Positions 1 through 6,008 of a stretch of DNA of 8,092 nucleotides are shown piece after piece. The position numbers and the translations under genes are program-made. Source of the stretch: Pseudomonadota bacterium (GTDB taxonomy: Bacteria; Pseudomonadota; Alphaproteobacteria; Rhizobiales; Hyphomicrobiaceae); assembly GCA_021816505.1 (NCBI GenBank), contig JAKAXS010000109.1, positions 1-8,092 on the forward strand, read 5' to 3'. The notes beneath the pieces are model-generated. The model had not been told where the DNA came from. It saw nothing but the letters and a program-made list of their open reading frames with translations, and ran no database searches. How positions within the stretch are numbered: position 1 is the first letter of the stretch; the number at the start of each line of letters is the position of its first letter.

Positions 1-40
1 CAATTCGCAGCGATGCTCAAGGGGTAGGATTTCGCGCGCC

Positions 41-69
41 ATTAAGTTGATGAGGCTCGCTGCTGTCAA
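41..69 (-). promoter_or_regulatory. Leftward sigma-70-type promoter, divergent from the coiled-coil gene
   Basis: On the minus strand a perfect -35 box TTGACA (69 to 64) is followed by a 17-base spacer and the -10 box CTTAAT (46 to 41). This is close to the housekeeping consensus. Transcription would start near position 34 and run out of the left edge, so the gene served is not visible. In many alphaproteobacteria the gene divergent from this locus is transketolase, but that identity is only an inference here. Confidence 0.55.
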
Positions 70-149
70 TGAGTCGCAGTCAAGTTTTTTCGTGCAATTT
101 CAGCGTGCGCGCGAAACGAGCGAACATGCGGACAAATGGTCTTCGTTGG

Positions 150-178
150 TTGCGCATGCCGGTGAGGTCTCGTATGTT
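150..178 (+). promoter_or_regulatory. Rightward promoter candidate for the coiled-coil / 6S / fau unit
   Basis: TTGCGC (150-155) and TATGTT (173-178) are separated by exactly 17 bases. The start point would lie near 185, giving a leader of about 50 bases before the ATG at 236. The spacing and the TTG of the -35 box are good, and the -10 box matches four of six consensus bases. It is a sequence-only prediction. Confidence 0.4.
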
Positions 179-235
179 CGCAGCTGAACTTTGCATTGGG
201 TTGAAGCCAGAGGGCAATCGGCTTCCCAAGCTTAG

Positions 236-499
236 ATGGATAGGTTCATGGCAGAGCGGGAACGAACCAAGGCGAAGCGGGCAGCCGCTCGCCCTGAGGA
301 AGCATCAAACAGCGTGAACGATGCCGTCCAGCGCCTGGAAGCGCGGACGAAGTCGCTCGAACTCGAACGTGACGGCCTGAAGGCCGAACTCGAGGCGGCG
401 AGGGCGCGCATCGGCGCGCTGGAGGTGGCGCGCGACAAAGTCGTCGGCAAGATCGACGGCATGCTCGATTCGCTTAACTCCGTCGTCGGCAAAGATTAG
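236..499 (+). CDS. Small coiled-coil protein (DUF4164-like), function unknown
   Basis: The product is 87 residues: a basic N-terminus (about residues 6-20), then a long charged helix (about 26-70) rich in Leu, Glu, Ala and Arg with heptad-like spacing, which suggests a coiled coil. The tail reads DKVVGKIDGMLDSLNSVV. The composition and the position next to the 6S RNA and fau resemble the short coiled-coil proteins encoded beside zapA in alphaproteobacteria, some of them annotated as DUF4164; that family link is from memory. It is too short for ZapA and lacks its N-terminal globular domain. An in-frame stop lies directly before the ATG at 236. A second ATG at 248 (MAERERT) is equally possible, since neither start has a convincing ribosome binding site. 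It probably acts in the cytoplasm, perhaps near division proteins, but no function can be read from the sequence. Confidence 0.7.
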   Translation: MDRFMAERERTKAKRAAARPEEASNSVNDAVQRLEARTKSLELERDGLKAELEAARARIGALEVARDKVVGKIDGMLDSLNSVVGKD

Positions 500-540
500 C
501 TCGCCCCTCGATTTTCCGGAGCGAAGCGATTACATTGGCC

Positions 541-697
541 GTGCTGCGGGGTTCGTCAGGAACACATGAATCTCCAGGGCCTATAAGATCTGCCTGGGAG
601 CTGTCCCTGACTGGAACCGTGGTTCCGGATATATGGCGCCCACCTTACATTTGTAGGGACCCGGCGAGATCAACCGTTCCAACGGCCACCGCGGCAC
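541..697 (+). ncRNA. ssrS: 6S RNA (global regulator of RNA polymerase)
   Basis: This interval is noncoding, lies directly upstream of fau and folds into a long closed rod as 6S RNA does. A nine-pair closing stem joins 541-549 (GTGCTGCGG) with 689-697 (CCGCGGCAC), containing one G-U pair. Inside, GTCAGG (555-560) pairs with CCTGAC (606-611), enclosing CTCCAGG (572-578) paired with CCTGGGAG (593-600). Further hairpins are GGAAC/GTTCC (613-617 with 622-626) and CCGT/ACGG near 674-685. The size of about 157-160 bases is typical. 6S RNA binds the housekeeping RNA polymerase holoenzyme by mimicking an open promoter and represses it when growth slows. The ends are set from the closing stem, so they may be off by a few bases. 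A weak -10-like TACATT lies at 531-536. Confidence 0.78.
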
Positions 698-722
698 TTC
701 ATTTCGAGGCCTGGCAACGACG

Positions 723-1322
723 ATGACAGATGATGCGATCGTCGAAACCAAGGCTCAGAAGGCGGCTCTCCGAGCAAAGCAGAAAGCCCTACGCGAGGCT
801 GCATTCCGCAAGTACGGGGAGACCGCGCCTCAGGCACTCAAGAGCCACGGCATCGGCTTCGCCGGCGTGAATGCGCCGGCCTGGGTCTCGGCATTCTTTC
901 CCATCGGCGAAGAACTGGACCCGCTGCCGCTGATCGATCGCTTGATCGGCGAAGGCTTTGGCGTCTGCCTTCCGGTGATGGTCGGCAAGGGCAAGCCGCT
1001 GGTATTCCGGGCGTGGAAGCCGGGCGATGACCTCAACGAAGTGATGTGGGGCATCAAGGAGCCGCGCGACAGCGCGCCGGTCATCGAGCCCGATATCGTG
1101 CTCGCCGCGTTGCTGGCGTTCGACGATCGTGGTTACCGGCTGGGCTATGGCGGTGGCTTCTACGATCGCACGATCGCGCGCCTCAAGACCATTAAGCCTG
1201 CCGTCGTTATCGGCCTCGCTTACGATGAACTGAGGGTCGACGCCGTTCCACACAACGACTATGACCAGCCGGTCGATTGGATCCTGACACCGTCGGGGCC
1301 GAGGAAGTGCGCCGGAAACTAG
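723..1322 (+). CDS. fau: 5-formyltetrahydrofolate cyclo-ligase
   Basis: This cytoplasmic enzyme uses ATP to convert 5-formyltetrahydrofolate into 5,10-methenyltetrahydrofolate, returning the stored folate to one-carbon metabolism. The product is 199 residues, the usual family length. The diagnostic motif is at about residues 134-150 (DDRGYRLGYGGGFYDRT), which contains the glycine-rich nucleotide-binding loop. The N-terminal KAALRAKQKALR helix (13-24) and the FFPIGEELDPLPLI segment (58-71) also fit the family. The usual Pro just before LLAFD is Ala here, a minor change. The ATG at 723 is the only sensible start although its Shine-Dalgarno match is poor (GAGG, about 14 bases away). The gene lies 25 bases after the 6S RNA, the classic ssrS-fau arrangement, so it may be expressed by read-through from that gene. 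The next gene begins immediately after its stop codon. Confidence 0.95.
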   Translation: MTDDAIVETKAQKAALRAKQKALREAAFRKYGETAPQALKSHGIGFAGVNAPAWVSAFFPIGEELDPLPLIDRLIGEGFGVCLPVMVGKGKPLVFRAWKPGDDLNEVMWGIKEPRDSAPVIEPDIVLAALLAFDDRGYRLGYGGGFYDRTIARLKTIKPAVVIGLAYDELRVDAVPHNDYDQPVDWILTPSGPRKCAGN

Positions 1323-2147
1323 ATGCGATTGCTGTTCATAGGTGACGTCGTCGGACGTGCCGGCCGCAAGGCCGTTGTTGAAGCCCTGCCCGTTCTGCGC
1401 CAGCGCTACGATTTGGATTTCGTCGTCGTGAACGGCGAGAACGCCGCCGGCGGCTTCGGCATCACGGAAGCCATCACCCAGGAAATTCTCGACGCGGGCG
1501 CCGACGCGATCACGCTCGGCAATCATGCGTTCGACCAGAAGGATACGCTGGTGTTCATCGAGCGCCAGCCGCGGCTGATCCGGCCGCTCAACTTTCCCAA
1601 GGGAACGCCCGGCAAAGGCGCGGGCCTGTTCAAGGCGCGCAACGACGCCGACGTGCTGGTGATGAACGCCATGGGACGCGTCTACATGATCGAGCTCGAT
1701 TGCCCGTTCCGGGCGATCGACGCGGAACTCAACGCCTGTCCGCTGAAGGAAGGCGCCGACGCGATCTTCATCGATTTCCATGCCGAGGCGACGAGTGAGA
1801 AGCAGGCGCTCGGCGTGTTCGTCGACGGGCGGGCGACCGGCGTCGTCGGCACCCACACGCATGCGCCGACGGCCGACGAGCGCGTGCTGCCGAAGGGCAC
1901 GGCCTACCAGTCCGACACGGGGATGACGGGGGACTACAATTCCGTGCTGGGCATGGACACCGAGGAGCCGGTGCATCGTTTCCTCGCCCGTATTCCACGC
2001 CAGCGGTTCGAGCCGGCGACCGGTCCGGCGACCGTGTGCGGCCTGGCCATCGAGGTGGACGACAAGACGGGGCTTGCCGTCCAGGTGGGGGCACTGCGGC
2101 TCGGCGGGTGCCTGTCTCAGCTGGAGCCGGCGTTCTGGGCTGCTTGA
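1323..2147 (+). CDS. ymdB: YmdB-family metallophosphoesterase (TIGR00282 type)
   Basis: The product is 274 residues and belongs to the dimetal calcineurin-like phosphoesterases related to Bacillus YmdB, a phosphodiesterase able to hydrolyse cyclic AMP. All expected metal ligands are visible: Asp8 in GDVVG, Glu39 and Asn40 in NGEN, Asn67 (and His68) in GNHAFD, His153 in DFHAEATSEK, and His178 and His180 in GTHTH. An intact active site is therefore likely. The true substrate in alphaproteobacteria is not established. The ATG follows the fau stop codon with no gap, so the two genes are almost certainly cotranscribed and probably translationally coupled. The last five codons (Phe-Trp-Ala-Ala-stop) lie inside the first unit of a 27-bp tandem repeat, so the C-terminal tail is probably variable and outside the catalytic core. 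Confidence 0.93.
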   Translation: MRLLFIGDVVGRAGRKAVVEALPVLRQRYDLDFVVVNGENAAGGFGITEAITQEILDAGADAITLGNHAFDQKDTLVFIERQPRLIRPLNFPKGTPGKGAGLFKARNDADVLVMNAMGRVYMIELDCPFRAIDAELNACPLKEGADAIFIDFHAEATSEKQALGVFVDGRATGVVGTHTHAPTADERVLPKGTAYQSDTGMTGDYNSVLGMDTEEPVHRFLARIPRQRFEPATGPATVCGLAIEVDDKTGLAVQVGALRLGGCLSQLEPAFWAA

Positions 2148-2234
2148 CCAGCCGCATTGTTCCGGGCTGCTTGACCAGCCACGCTGTTCCGGGCTGCTTG
2201 ACCAGCCACGCTGTTCCGGGCTGCTTGACCAGCC
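2132..2234 (+). repeat. 27-bp tandem repeat, four copies, each a potential hairpin
   Basis: Units start at 2132, 2159, 2186 and 2213. Units 2 and 3 are identical, unit 1 differs at a few bases, and unit 4 is cut off after 22 bases. Each contains GGGCTG-CTTGAC-CAGCC, whose arms are complementary. In unit 4 the stem is a full six pairs (GGGCTG/CAGCCC around a six-base loop), and in the others it is five. The ymdB stop codon TGA (2145-2147) is the TGA in the loop of unit 1, and the array ends 56 bases before yebC. The pattern fits local expansion from the end of ymdB. Four hairpins in a row in the ymdB-yebC message could slow decay or block translation or transcription, but no U-tract follows, so a simple terminator is unlikely. 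Confidence 0.95.
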
Positions 2235-2290
2235 CCTGGCGCTTCGCCCATTAAGAGCCCAAGAAACCAGACAGCGCGCGAGATCCTGCC

Positions 2291-3040
2291 ATGGCCGGCC
2301 ATTCAGCATACAAGAACATCATGCATAAGAAGGGCCGCAAGGATGCGGCCCGCGCCAAGATGTTCGCCAAGTTCGCCCGCGAAATCACGGTCGCCGCCAA
2401 GGCCGGCATGCCCGATCCCGCCATGAACCCACGCCTGCGGCTCGCGGTCCAGACCGCGCGCGCGGAGAACATGCCGAACGACAACATCGCGCGCGCAATC
2501 AAGAAGGCCGTCGGCGGCGACAGCGAGGCCTACGAAAACATCCGGTATGAGGGATACGCACCGGGCGGCGTGGCCGTCGTGGTCGAGGCGCTGACCGACA
2601 ACCGCAACCGGACCGGAGGTGCGGTGCGCGCCGTGTTCACGAAGTACGGCGGCAACCTAGGCGCGACGGGATCAGTGGCGCACATGTTCACCCATGTCGG
2701 CGAGATCACCTACGCCGCGAAGGCGGGCTCCGCCGATGCGATCATGGAGGCTGCCATCGACGCCGGCGCCGACGACGTTCACTCCGACGAGCATGGGCAT
2801 GTCATCGTCTGCCCGTTCGACACGCTCGGCACGGTCGCTGGCGAGCTGGAAGCCAAGCTCGGCGAAGCGGCGAGCGTGAAGGTGGTGTGGAAGCCCAACC
2901 TCTCGACCGAGGTCGGCGAGGATCACGCCGACAGCATCATGAAGTTGATCGCCGCGCTGGAAGATGACGACGACGTGCAGAGCGTGTTCGCCAACTTCGA
3001 TATCTCCGACGACGTGCTGCAGAAGCTGACAGCGGCTTAG
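2291..3040 (+). CDS. yebC: YebC/PmpR-family (TACO1) regulator
   Basis: The product is 249 residues, the normal length for YebC. The N-terminus is a near-perfect family signature (MAGHSAYKNIMHKKGRKDA, then AKMFAKFAREITVAAK), followed by the NMPNDNIARAIKKA segment at about 57-70 and YEGYAPGGVAVVVEALTDNRNRT at about 77-99. Members are cytoplasmic. They have been described as DNA-binding transcriptional regulators, and more recently as translation factors that help ribosomes through proline-rich stretches, like mitochondrial TACO1. The ATG at 2291 matches the conserved MAGHS start, although only a weak purine stretch precedes it. In many bacteria yebC lies directly before ruvC-ruvA-ruvB. Here a leftward three-gene block separates them. 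The tandem hairpin array upstream may influence its expression. Confidence 0.97.
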   Translation: MAGHSAYKNIMHKKGRKDAARAKMFAKFAREITVAAKAGMPDPAMNPRLRLAVQTARAENMPNDNIARAIKKAVGGDSEAYENIRYEGYAPGGVAVVVEALTDNRNRTGGAVRAVFTKYGGNLGATGSVAHMFTHVGEITYAAKAGSADAIMEAAIDAGADDVHSDEHGHVIVCPFDTLGTVAGELEAKLGEAASVKVVWKPNLSTEVGEDHADSIMKLIAALEDDDDVQSVFANFDISDDVLQKLTAA

Positions 3041-3090
3041 GGCTCGAGAGCCCGATTCACGTCCTCGACGCGAGCGGAACTGCTCGCGTC
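3040..3090. terminator. Paired hairpins between convergent genes, probable terminator
   Basis: Two inverted repeats lie between yebC and the leftward gene that ends at 3113. The first is GGGCT/AGCCC (3040-3044 with 3049-3053, loop CGAG), starting on the last base of the yebC stop codon. The second is a perfect nine-pair stem, GACGCGAGC (3067-3075) with GCTCGCGTC (3082-3090), and a six-base loop. No T-run follows on either strand, so termination may need Rho, or the hairpins may simply protect the mRNA 3' ends. Confidence 0.5.
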
Positions 3091-3112
3091 TCGAACGATC
3101 ACCTTACATTGC

Positions 3113-3619
3113 TCAGACCTGTGTGCGTGAGCCTAGCGCCGCCCTGATCTTGTCGAGGCTCGCCTGCTCGGCCGGGCTGACGCGCTCGCCGCCGAAGCCC
3201 AGGAAGCCGCCTTCCTTCGAGGCATTCGCGACCTTCTCGGCGATGTGCACCAGAAGCGCCTTGAACGGTGCGGCGTCGGCTCCGGCCTTGGCGTCGAGTA
3301 TGCCGGAGACCTCCTGCAAATTGGCGACGCTACGGTCGACGATGTCCGGGGCCTTGGCGCCGGCATAGCGGGTTTTCAGCGCTTCTCGCGTGGCGGTGCG
3401 ACCTTCCGAGGTTTCCAGTTCAGCCATAACGGCCTTGGCGAGTTCGGAAGCGGAGGGATCGACCTTGGCACCGGCGAGCGTGGTCCCGCTGGCAAACGCT
3501 TCTTTCATCGTGCCCCACAGGCCGCTCGGCTCGGCGGCGGTGACGGCGACGCCGGCCATCATCACGCTCTCCATGACCTTGGTCCATTCCTCGGGGGTAA
3601 AGCTTTGCTTATTGGCCAT
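3113..3619 (-). CDS. Uncharacterised 168-residue soluble protein
   Basis: The start at 3619 is chosen because AAGGAGA (3627-3633 on the minus strand) sits seven bases upstream. An in-frame ATG further upstream (3694) would add 25 residues of unlikely composition. The protein is mostly helical with no membrane segment or signal peptide. It begins MANKQSFTPEEWTKVMESVM, carries AAEPSGLWGTMKEAF at about 28-42, has DRSVANLQEVSGILDAKA at about 95-112, and ends with KEGGFLGFGGERVSPAEQ (135-152) before a final helix. The FGG-x-x-VSPAE element and the AEPSGLWG element read like conserved motifs of a hypothetical family in alphaproteobacteria. This is recollection rather than a search result, and no function is known to me. 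It is transcribed towards yebC and lies 109 bases after signal peptidase I, so it may have its own promoter. Confidence 0.85.
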   Translation of the reverse strand: MANKQSFTPEEWTKVMESVMMAGVAVTAAEPSGLWGTMKEAFASGTTLAGAKVDPSASELAKAVMAELETSEGRTATREALKTRYAGAKAPDIVDRSVANLQEVSGILDAKAGADAAPFKALLVHIAEKVANASKEGGFLGFGGERVSPAEQASLDKIRAALGSRTQV

Positions 3620-3728
3620 GTGGGCGTCTCCTTGCCTGCGTTGTCTCAAGCCAAAGGCGCCGGAATTGTGTGGTGGGGATGACGACCATGCCAACCGCCG
3701 CAGAGAAAGTGATTCCCCGAAAGCGCGT

Positions 3729-4394
3729 TTAGCGGACGCGGGTGCCGATGCGGTCGAAACGGATGCCGGTTGTGTCCGCCGAGAAGTACCTGATCACTGC
3801 CTTGCCGATCAGGTCGTCGCGAGAGACGAGGCCGACCTTTTCAGATCGGCTGTCATATGAGTTGTCGCGGTTATCACCCATCACGAAGTACTTGCCGGGC
3901 GGCACCTCCACCTCTGCCGTGTTGTCGAGTTGTCCCTGCGGATCGAGATCGAGAACCACATAGGTGGGGCCAGACGGAAGCGTTTCCTCAAAGGCCGGCT
4001 GGGGTAACGGCCAATCTTGTAGTGTGACAGGCGGTATCTCTCGGCGCGGAACCGGCTCGCCGTTCAGTAGAACTTCGCCCTCATGGAGGGCGATGAAATC
4101 GCCCGGCACGCCGATAATGCGTTTGATCCAAACGGTCCGGCTATCGGAGTTTGCATTCGTCCAGAACGTTGCGACATCGCCGCGTTGCGGTTCGCCGATC
4201 AGCCAGTACGGCGCGAACGCCACGTATTCTCCCGGCTCAAGCGCCGGGCTCATCGACCCCGCGACGGTCACGAACTTCTTGGTCACGATCAGCGTGGCCA
4301 AGGTCGCGGTGACGATCAGGCCGATTGCACTCAATGCCGCGATCGCCGCGAACTTGGCTGTACGGCTCATCGGCCGCGGGTCGGTTGCGTCCAT
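3729..4394 (-). CDS. lepB: Signal peptidase I
   Basis: This inner-membrane serine protease cuts signal peptides from exported proteins on the periplasmic side. The product is 221 residues. One hydrophobic membrane anchor spans about residues 12-38. The catalytic Ser47 lies in AGSMSPALEPGEY, and the general-base Lys91 lies in WIKRIIGVPGD. The late family box GDNRDNSYDSR is at 173-183. The catalytic dyad is therefore intact. There is a single anchor rather than the two of the E. coli enzyme, common in alphaproteobacteria. The start at 4394 is chosen because it overlaps the upstream stop as TGATG, indicating translational coupling. A second Met at residue 9 is the alternative. It is not next to rnc and era, its frequent partners, and the Ser box is slightly divergent, so it may be a second signal peptidase gene. 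Confidence 0.93.
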   Translation of the reverse strand: MDATDPRPMSRTAKFAAIAALSAIGLIVTATLATLIVTKKFVTVAGSMSPALEPGEYVAFAPYWLIGEPQRGDVATFWTNANSDSRTVWIKRIIGVPGDFIALHEGEVLLNGEPVPRREIPPVTLQDWPLPQPAFEETLPSGPTYVVLDLDPQGQLDNTAEVEVPPGKYFVMGDNRDNSYDSRSEKVGLVSRDDLIGKAVIRYFSADTTGIRFDRIGTRVR

Positions 4395-4729
4395 CAGCGC
4401 CACCAGTAGCCGGCGATCAGCAGGATTGCGCCGATCAGCAGCATGAAGGTTGCCAGCACGCCCAGCACCTGGGCGATGAAGTGACCGACGACGGTGCCGA
4501 CCGTGCGGCGCGCCTTGCCTGTGACGGTCGCCTCGTTGCGGATGGCGTTCCACTTGTCGTCGAGCGCCGTCGGGTTATCCGCCGTGCGACGGCCGCGGGC
4601 GGCCTGCCAGGCCGATTCGAGGGCGGCGCCCTTCAGGTCGTACTTCGACGTGGTCCAGAAGATGATGATGGCGATCAGCGTCAGGCTTCCGCCGACGATC
4701 ATCGCCCACTCGTTCCAGCCCCATTCCAT
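4394..4729 (-). CDS. Small two-helix membrane protein, function unknown
   Basis: The product is 111 residues. Hydrophobic segments at about 9-26 and 84-108 flank a polar, basic middle (about 30-80), so both ends probably lie on the same side of the inner membrane. The N-terminus is tryptophan-rich (MEWGWNEW) and the C-terminus is GYWWR. The start is well supported by GGGGAGGA at 4734-4741 on the minus strand, about five bases upstream. The TGA stop shares a base with the ATG of signal peptidase I, so the two are almost certainly cotranscribed and coupled. That suggests a link with protein export or simply shared expression. I recognise no named domain. Confidence 0.85.
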   Translation of the reverse strand: MEWGWNEWAMIVGGSLTLIAIIIFWTTSKYDLKGAALESAWQAARGRRTADNPTALDDKWNAIRNEATVTGKARRTVGTVVGHFIAQVLGVLATFMLLIGAILLIAGYWWR

Positions 4730-4831
4730 GCGGTCCTCCCCTCGCCCGTTAACGGTCCGGCGGCAACATGCCGTGCAAAGTGAGCCGCCGCAACGACAGT
4801 CGCGAATCAAATGGCGTGATAAGGCAGGAGC
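4730..4831. promoter_or_regulatory. Divergent intergenic region between the membrane protein gene and ruvC
   Basis: This 102-base gap must hold promoters for both the leftward membrane protein-lepB unit and the rightward ruvC-ruvA unit. A perfect ten-base palindrome, CCGTTAACGG, is at 4746-4755, just upstream of the leftward Shine-Dalgarno sequence; it could be an operator or chance. I see no GTTC-N7-GTTC or GAAC-N7-GTTC alphaproteobacterial LexA box, so SOS control is not evident. A leftward TTGCGG-17-CATGTT pair is weak. Confidence 0.4.
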
Positions 4832-5359
4832 ATGAGGGGCAGCATCATCCGCATCATCGGCATCGATCCGGGGCTCAGGCGCACGGGCTGGGGCGTCATC
4901 GAGAGCGATGGCGTGCGGCTGTCGTACGTCGACTCGGGCCACGTGGCCTCGACGAGTGCGGAGGAACTGTCGTTCAGGCTGCGCGAGATCTTCGAAGGCA
5001 TCACCAGCGTGATCGCCAGTTTCGCGCCGGCCGAGGCGGCGGTGGAAGAGACGTTCGTCAACGACAATCCGCGAGCCACGCTGAAACTGGGCCAGGCGCG
5101 CGGCATGGCGCTGCTGGCGCCGGCAATGCGCGGACTGCGCGTGGCCGAATACCCGCCGAACCTGATCAAGAAATCCGTCGTCGGCGCGGGGCATGCCGAC
5201 AAGAAACAAATCCAGATGATGGTGGGCTTCCTGCTGCCCAAGGCCAAGTTCGACAGTGCCGACGAGGCGGACGCGCTGGCGATCGCCATTTGCCATGCGC
5301 ACCACCGCAGCAGTCCGCAGGCCGCCATGCTGCGGCTGGAGAAGGAACTGGCGCGATGA
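4832..5359 (+). CDS. ruvC: Crossover junction endonuclease RuvC
   Basis: RuvC is a cytoplasmic, Mg-dependent dimeric nuclease that cuts Holliday junctions symmetrically during recombinational repair. The product is 175 residues, the usual length. The four catalytic acids of the RNase H-like fold are visible: Asp12 in IGIDPG, Glu72 in AVEETFVN, and Asp144 and Asp147 in DEADALAIAICH. The KKSVVGAGHADKKQIQMMV segment (113-131) matches the conserved DNA-binding region. The start at 4832 is the only in-frame ATG after a nearby stop. AGGAG ends just one base before it, so the earlier AAGG (4821-4824) seven bases upstream is the likelier ribosome binding site. The stop overlaps the ruvA start as ATGA, so the pair is translationally coupled. 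Confidence 0.97.
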   Translation: MRGSIIRIIGIDPGLRRTGWGVIESDGVRLSYVDSGHVASTSAEELSFRLREIFEGITSVIASFAPAEAAVEETFVNDNPRATLKLGQARGMALLAPAMRGLRVAEYPPNLIKKSVVGAGHADKKQIQMMVGFLLPKAKFDSADEADALAIAICHAHHRSSPQAAMLRLEKELAR

Positions 5360-5979
5360 TCGGCAAGCTGCGCGGCAAGGTGGACGCCATCGGCGAGGCG
5401 CACGCCATCATCGACGTCAACGGCGTCGGCTACGAGGTGCAGCTGTCGTCACGCACGCTCCGCAACCTGAAGCTCGGCGAGGAAGTCTCGCTGACGATCG
5501 ACACGCACGTGCGCGAGGACTCGATCAAGCTGTTCGGGTTCGCCAGCGAAATCGAACGCAGCTGGTTCCGCACGCTGCAGATGATCCAGGGAGTCGGCTC
5601 CAAGGTGGCGCTGGCGATCCTCGGCACGCTGTCGCCGCAGGATCTCGCCAATGCCATCGCGTTGAAGGACACGGGCGCCATCGAACAGACGCCGGGCGTC
5701 GGCAAGAAGCTGGCACAGCGCCTGGTGCTGGAGTTGAAAGACAAGGCACCGGCGCTGACGGTCGCCGGCCTCAACGTGCCGATGGCGCGCGCCGGTAGCG
5801 GGGCGGAAACGACGCCCCCCGAAAGCAACGCGGCCGCCGAGGCGATCTCGGCGTTGACGAACCTGGGCTACAATCCCGGGCAGGCCTCAGCCGCCATCGC
5901 GGCCGCCTCGAAAGAGTTGGGGGCCGACGCGGATACGGCTAAGCTCATTCGCGGTGGCCTGAAGGAACTGGCGCGCTAG
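5356..5979 (+). CDS. ruvA: Holliday junction branch migration protein RuvA
   Basis: RuvA is the tetrameric subunit that binds Holliday junctions and docks the RuvB motors for branch migration. The product is 207 residues with all three domains. The N-terminal OB-fold (1-63) starts MIGKLRGKV and contains the acidic pin Glu54-Asp55 in HVREDSIKLFGF. Two helix-hairpin-helix motifs follow, at about 72-91 (IQGVGSKVALAILG) and 107-126 (TPGVGKKLAQRL). A flexible linker (about 134-157) then leads to the C-terminal RuvB-binding domain (158-207). The gene overlaps ruvC by four bases, with AAGGA in the ruvC end as a possible ribosome binding site. ruvB does not follow, which is a departure from the common ruvCAB or ruvAB order, so the partner must be encoded elsewhere. 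Confidence 0.97.
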   Translation: MIGKLRGKVDAIGEAHAIIDVNGVGYEVQLSSRTLRNLKLGEEVSLTIDTHVREDSIKLFGFASEIERSWFRTLQMIQGVGSKVALAILGTLSPQDLANAIALKDTGAIEQTPGVGKKLAQRLVLELKDKAPALTVAGLNVPMARAGSGAETTPPESNAAAEAISALTNLGYNPGQASAAIAAASKELGADADTAKLIRGGLKELAR

Positions 5980-6008
5980 CCGCGCGAACGCAATCGGAGA
6001 CAGTCGGC

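Noticed and set aside
1..42. A possible leftward gene starting at an ATG at 42
   Set aside because: That ATG lies within the -10 box of the leftward promoter, so it cannot be the start for that transcript, and 14 codons cannot be identified.
69..317. An 82-codon rightward open frame at the left edge
   Set aside because: It overlaps the better-supported coiled-coil gene in another frame and crosses the promoter region, and its translation has no recognisable pattern.
535..726. A 63-codon rightward open frame
   Set aside because: It coincides with the structured 6S RNA and has no protein-like composition.
2132..2234. CRISPR array
   Set aside because: The repeats are directly abutting with no unique spacers, and no cas gene is present. 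It is a simple tandem repeat.
789..2309. A 506-codon open frame on the minus strand across fau and ymdB
   Set aside because: It lies antisense to two well-identified genes, has a low-complexity start made of the translated tandem repeat, and matches no family. Long antisense frames are common in high-GC coding DNA.
3245..3860. Rightward open frames opposite the 168-residue protein and lepB
   Set aside because: They are shadows of leftward genes that have good start sites and recognised motifs.
4768..5355. Extension of the ruvA frame upstream to 4768
   Set aside because: This part runs out of frame through ruvC. The conserved RuvA start MIGKLRG at 5356 fits the family length.
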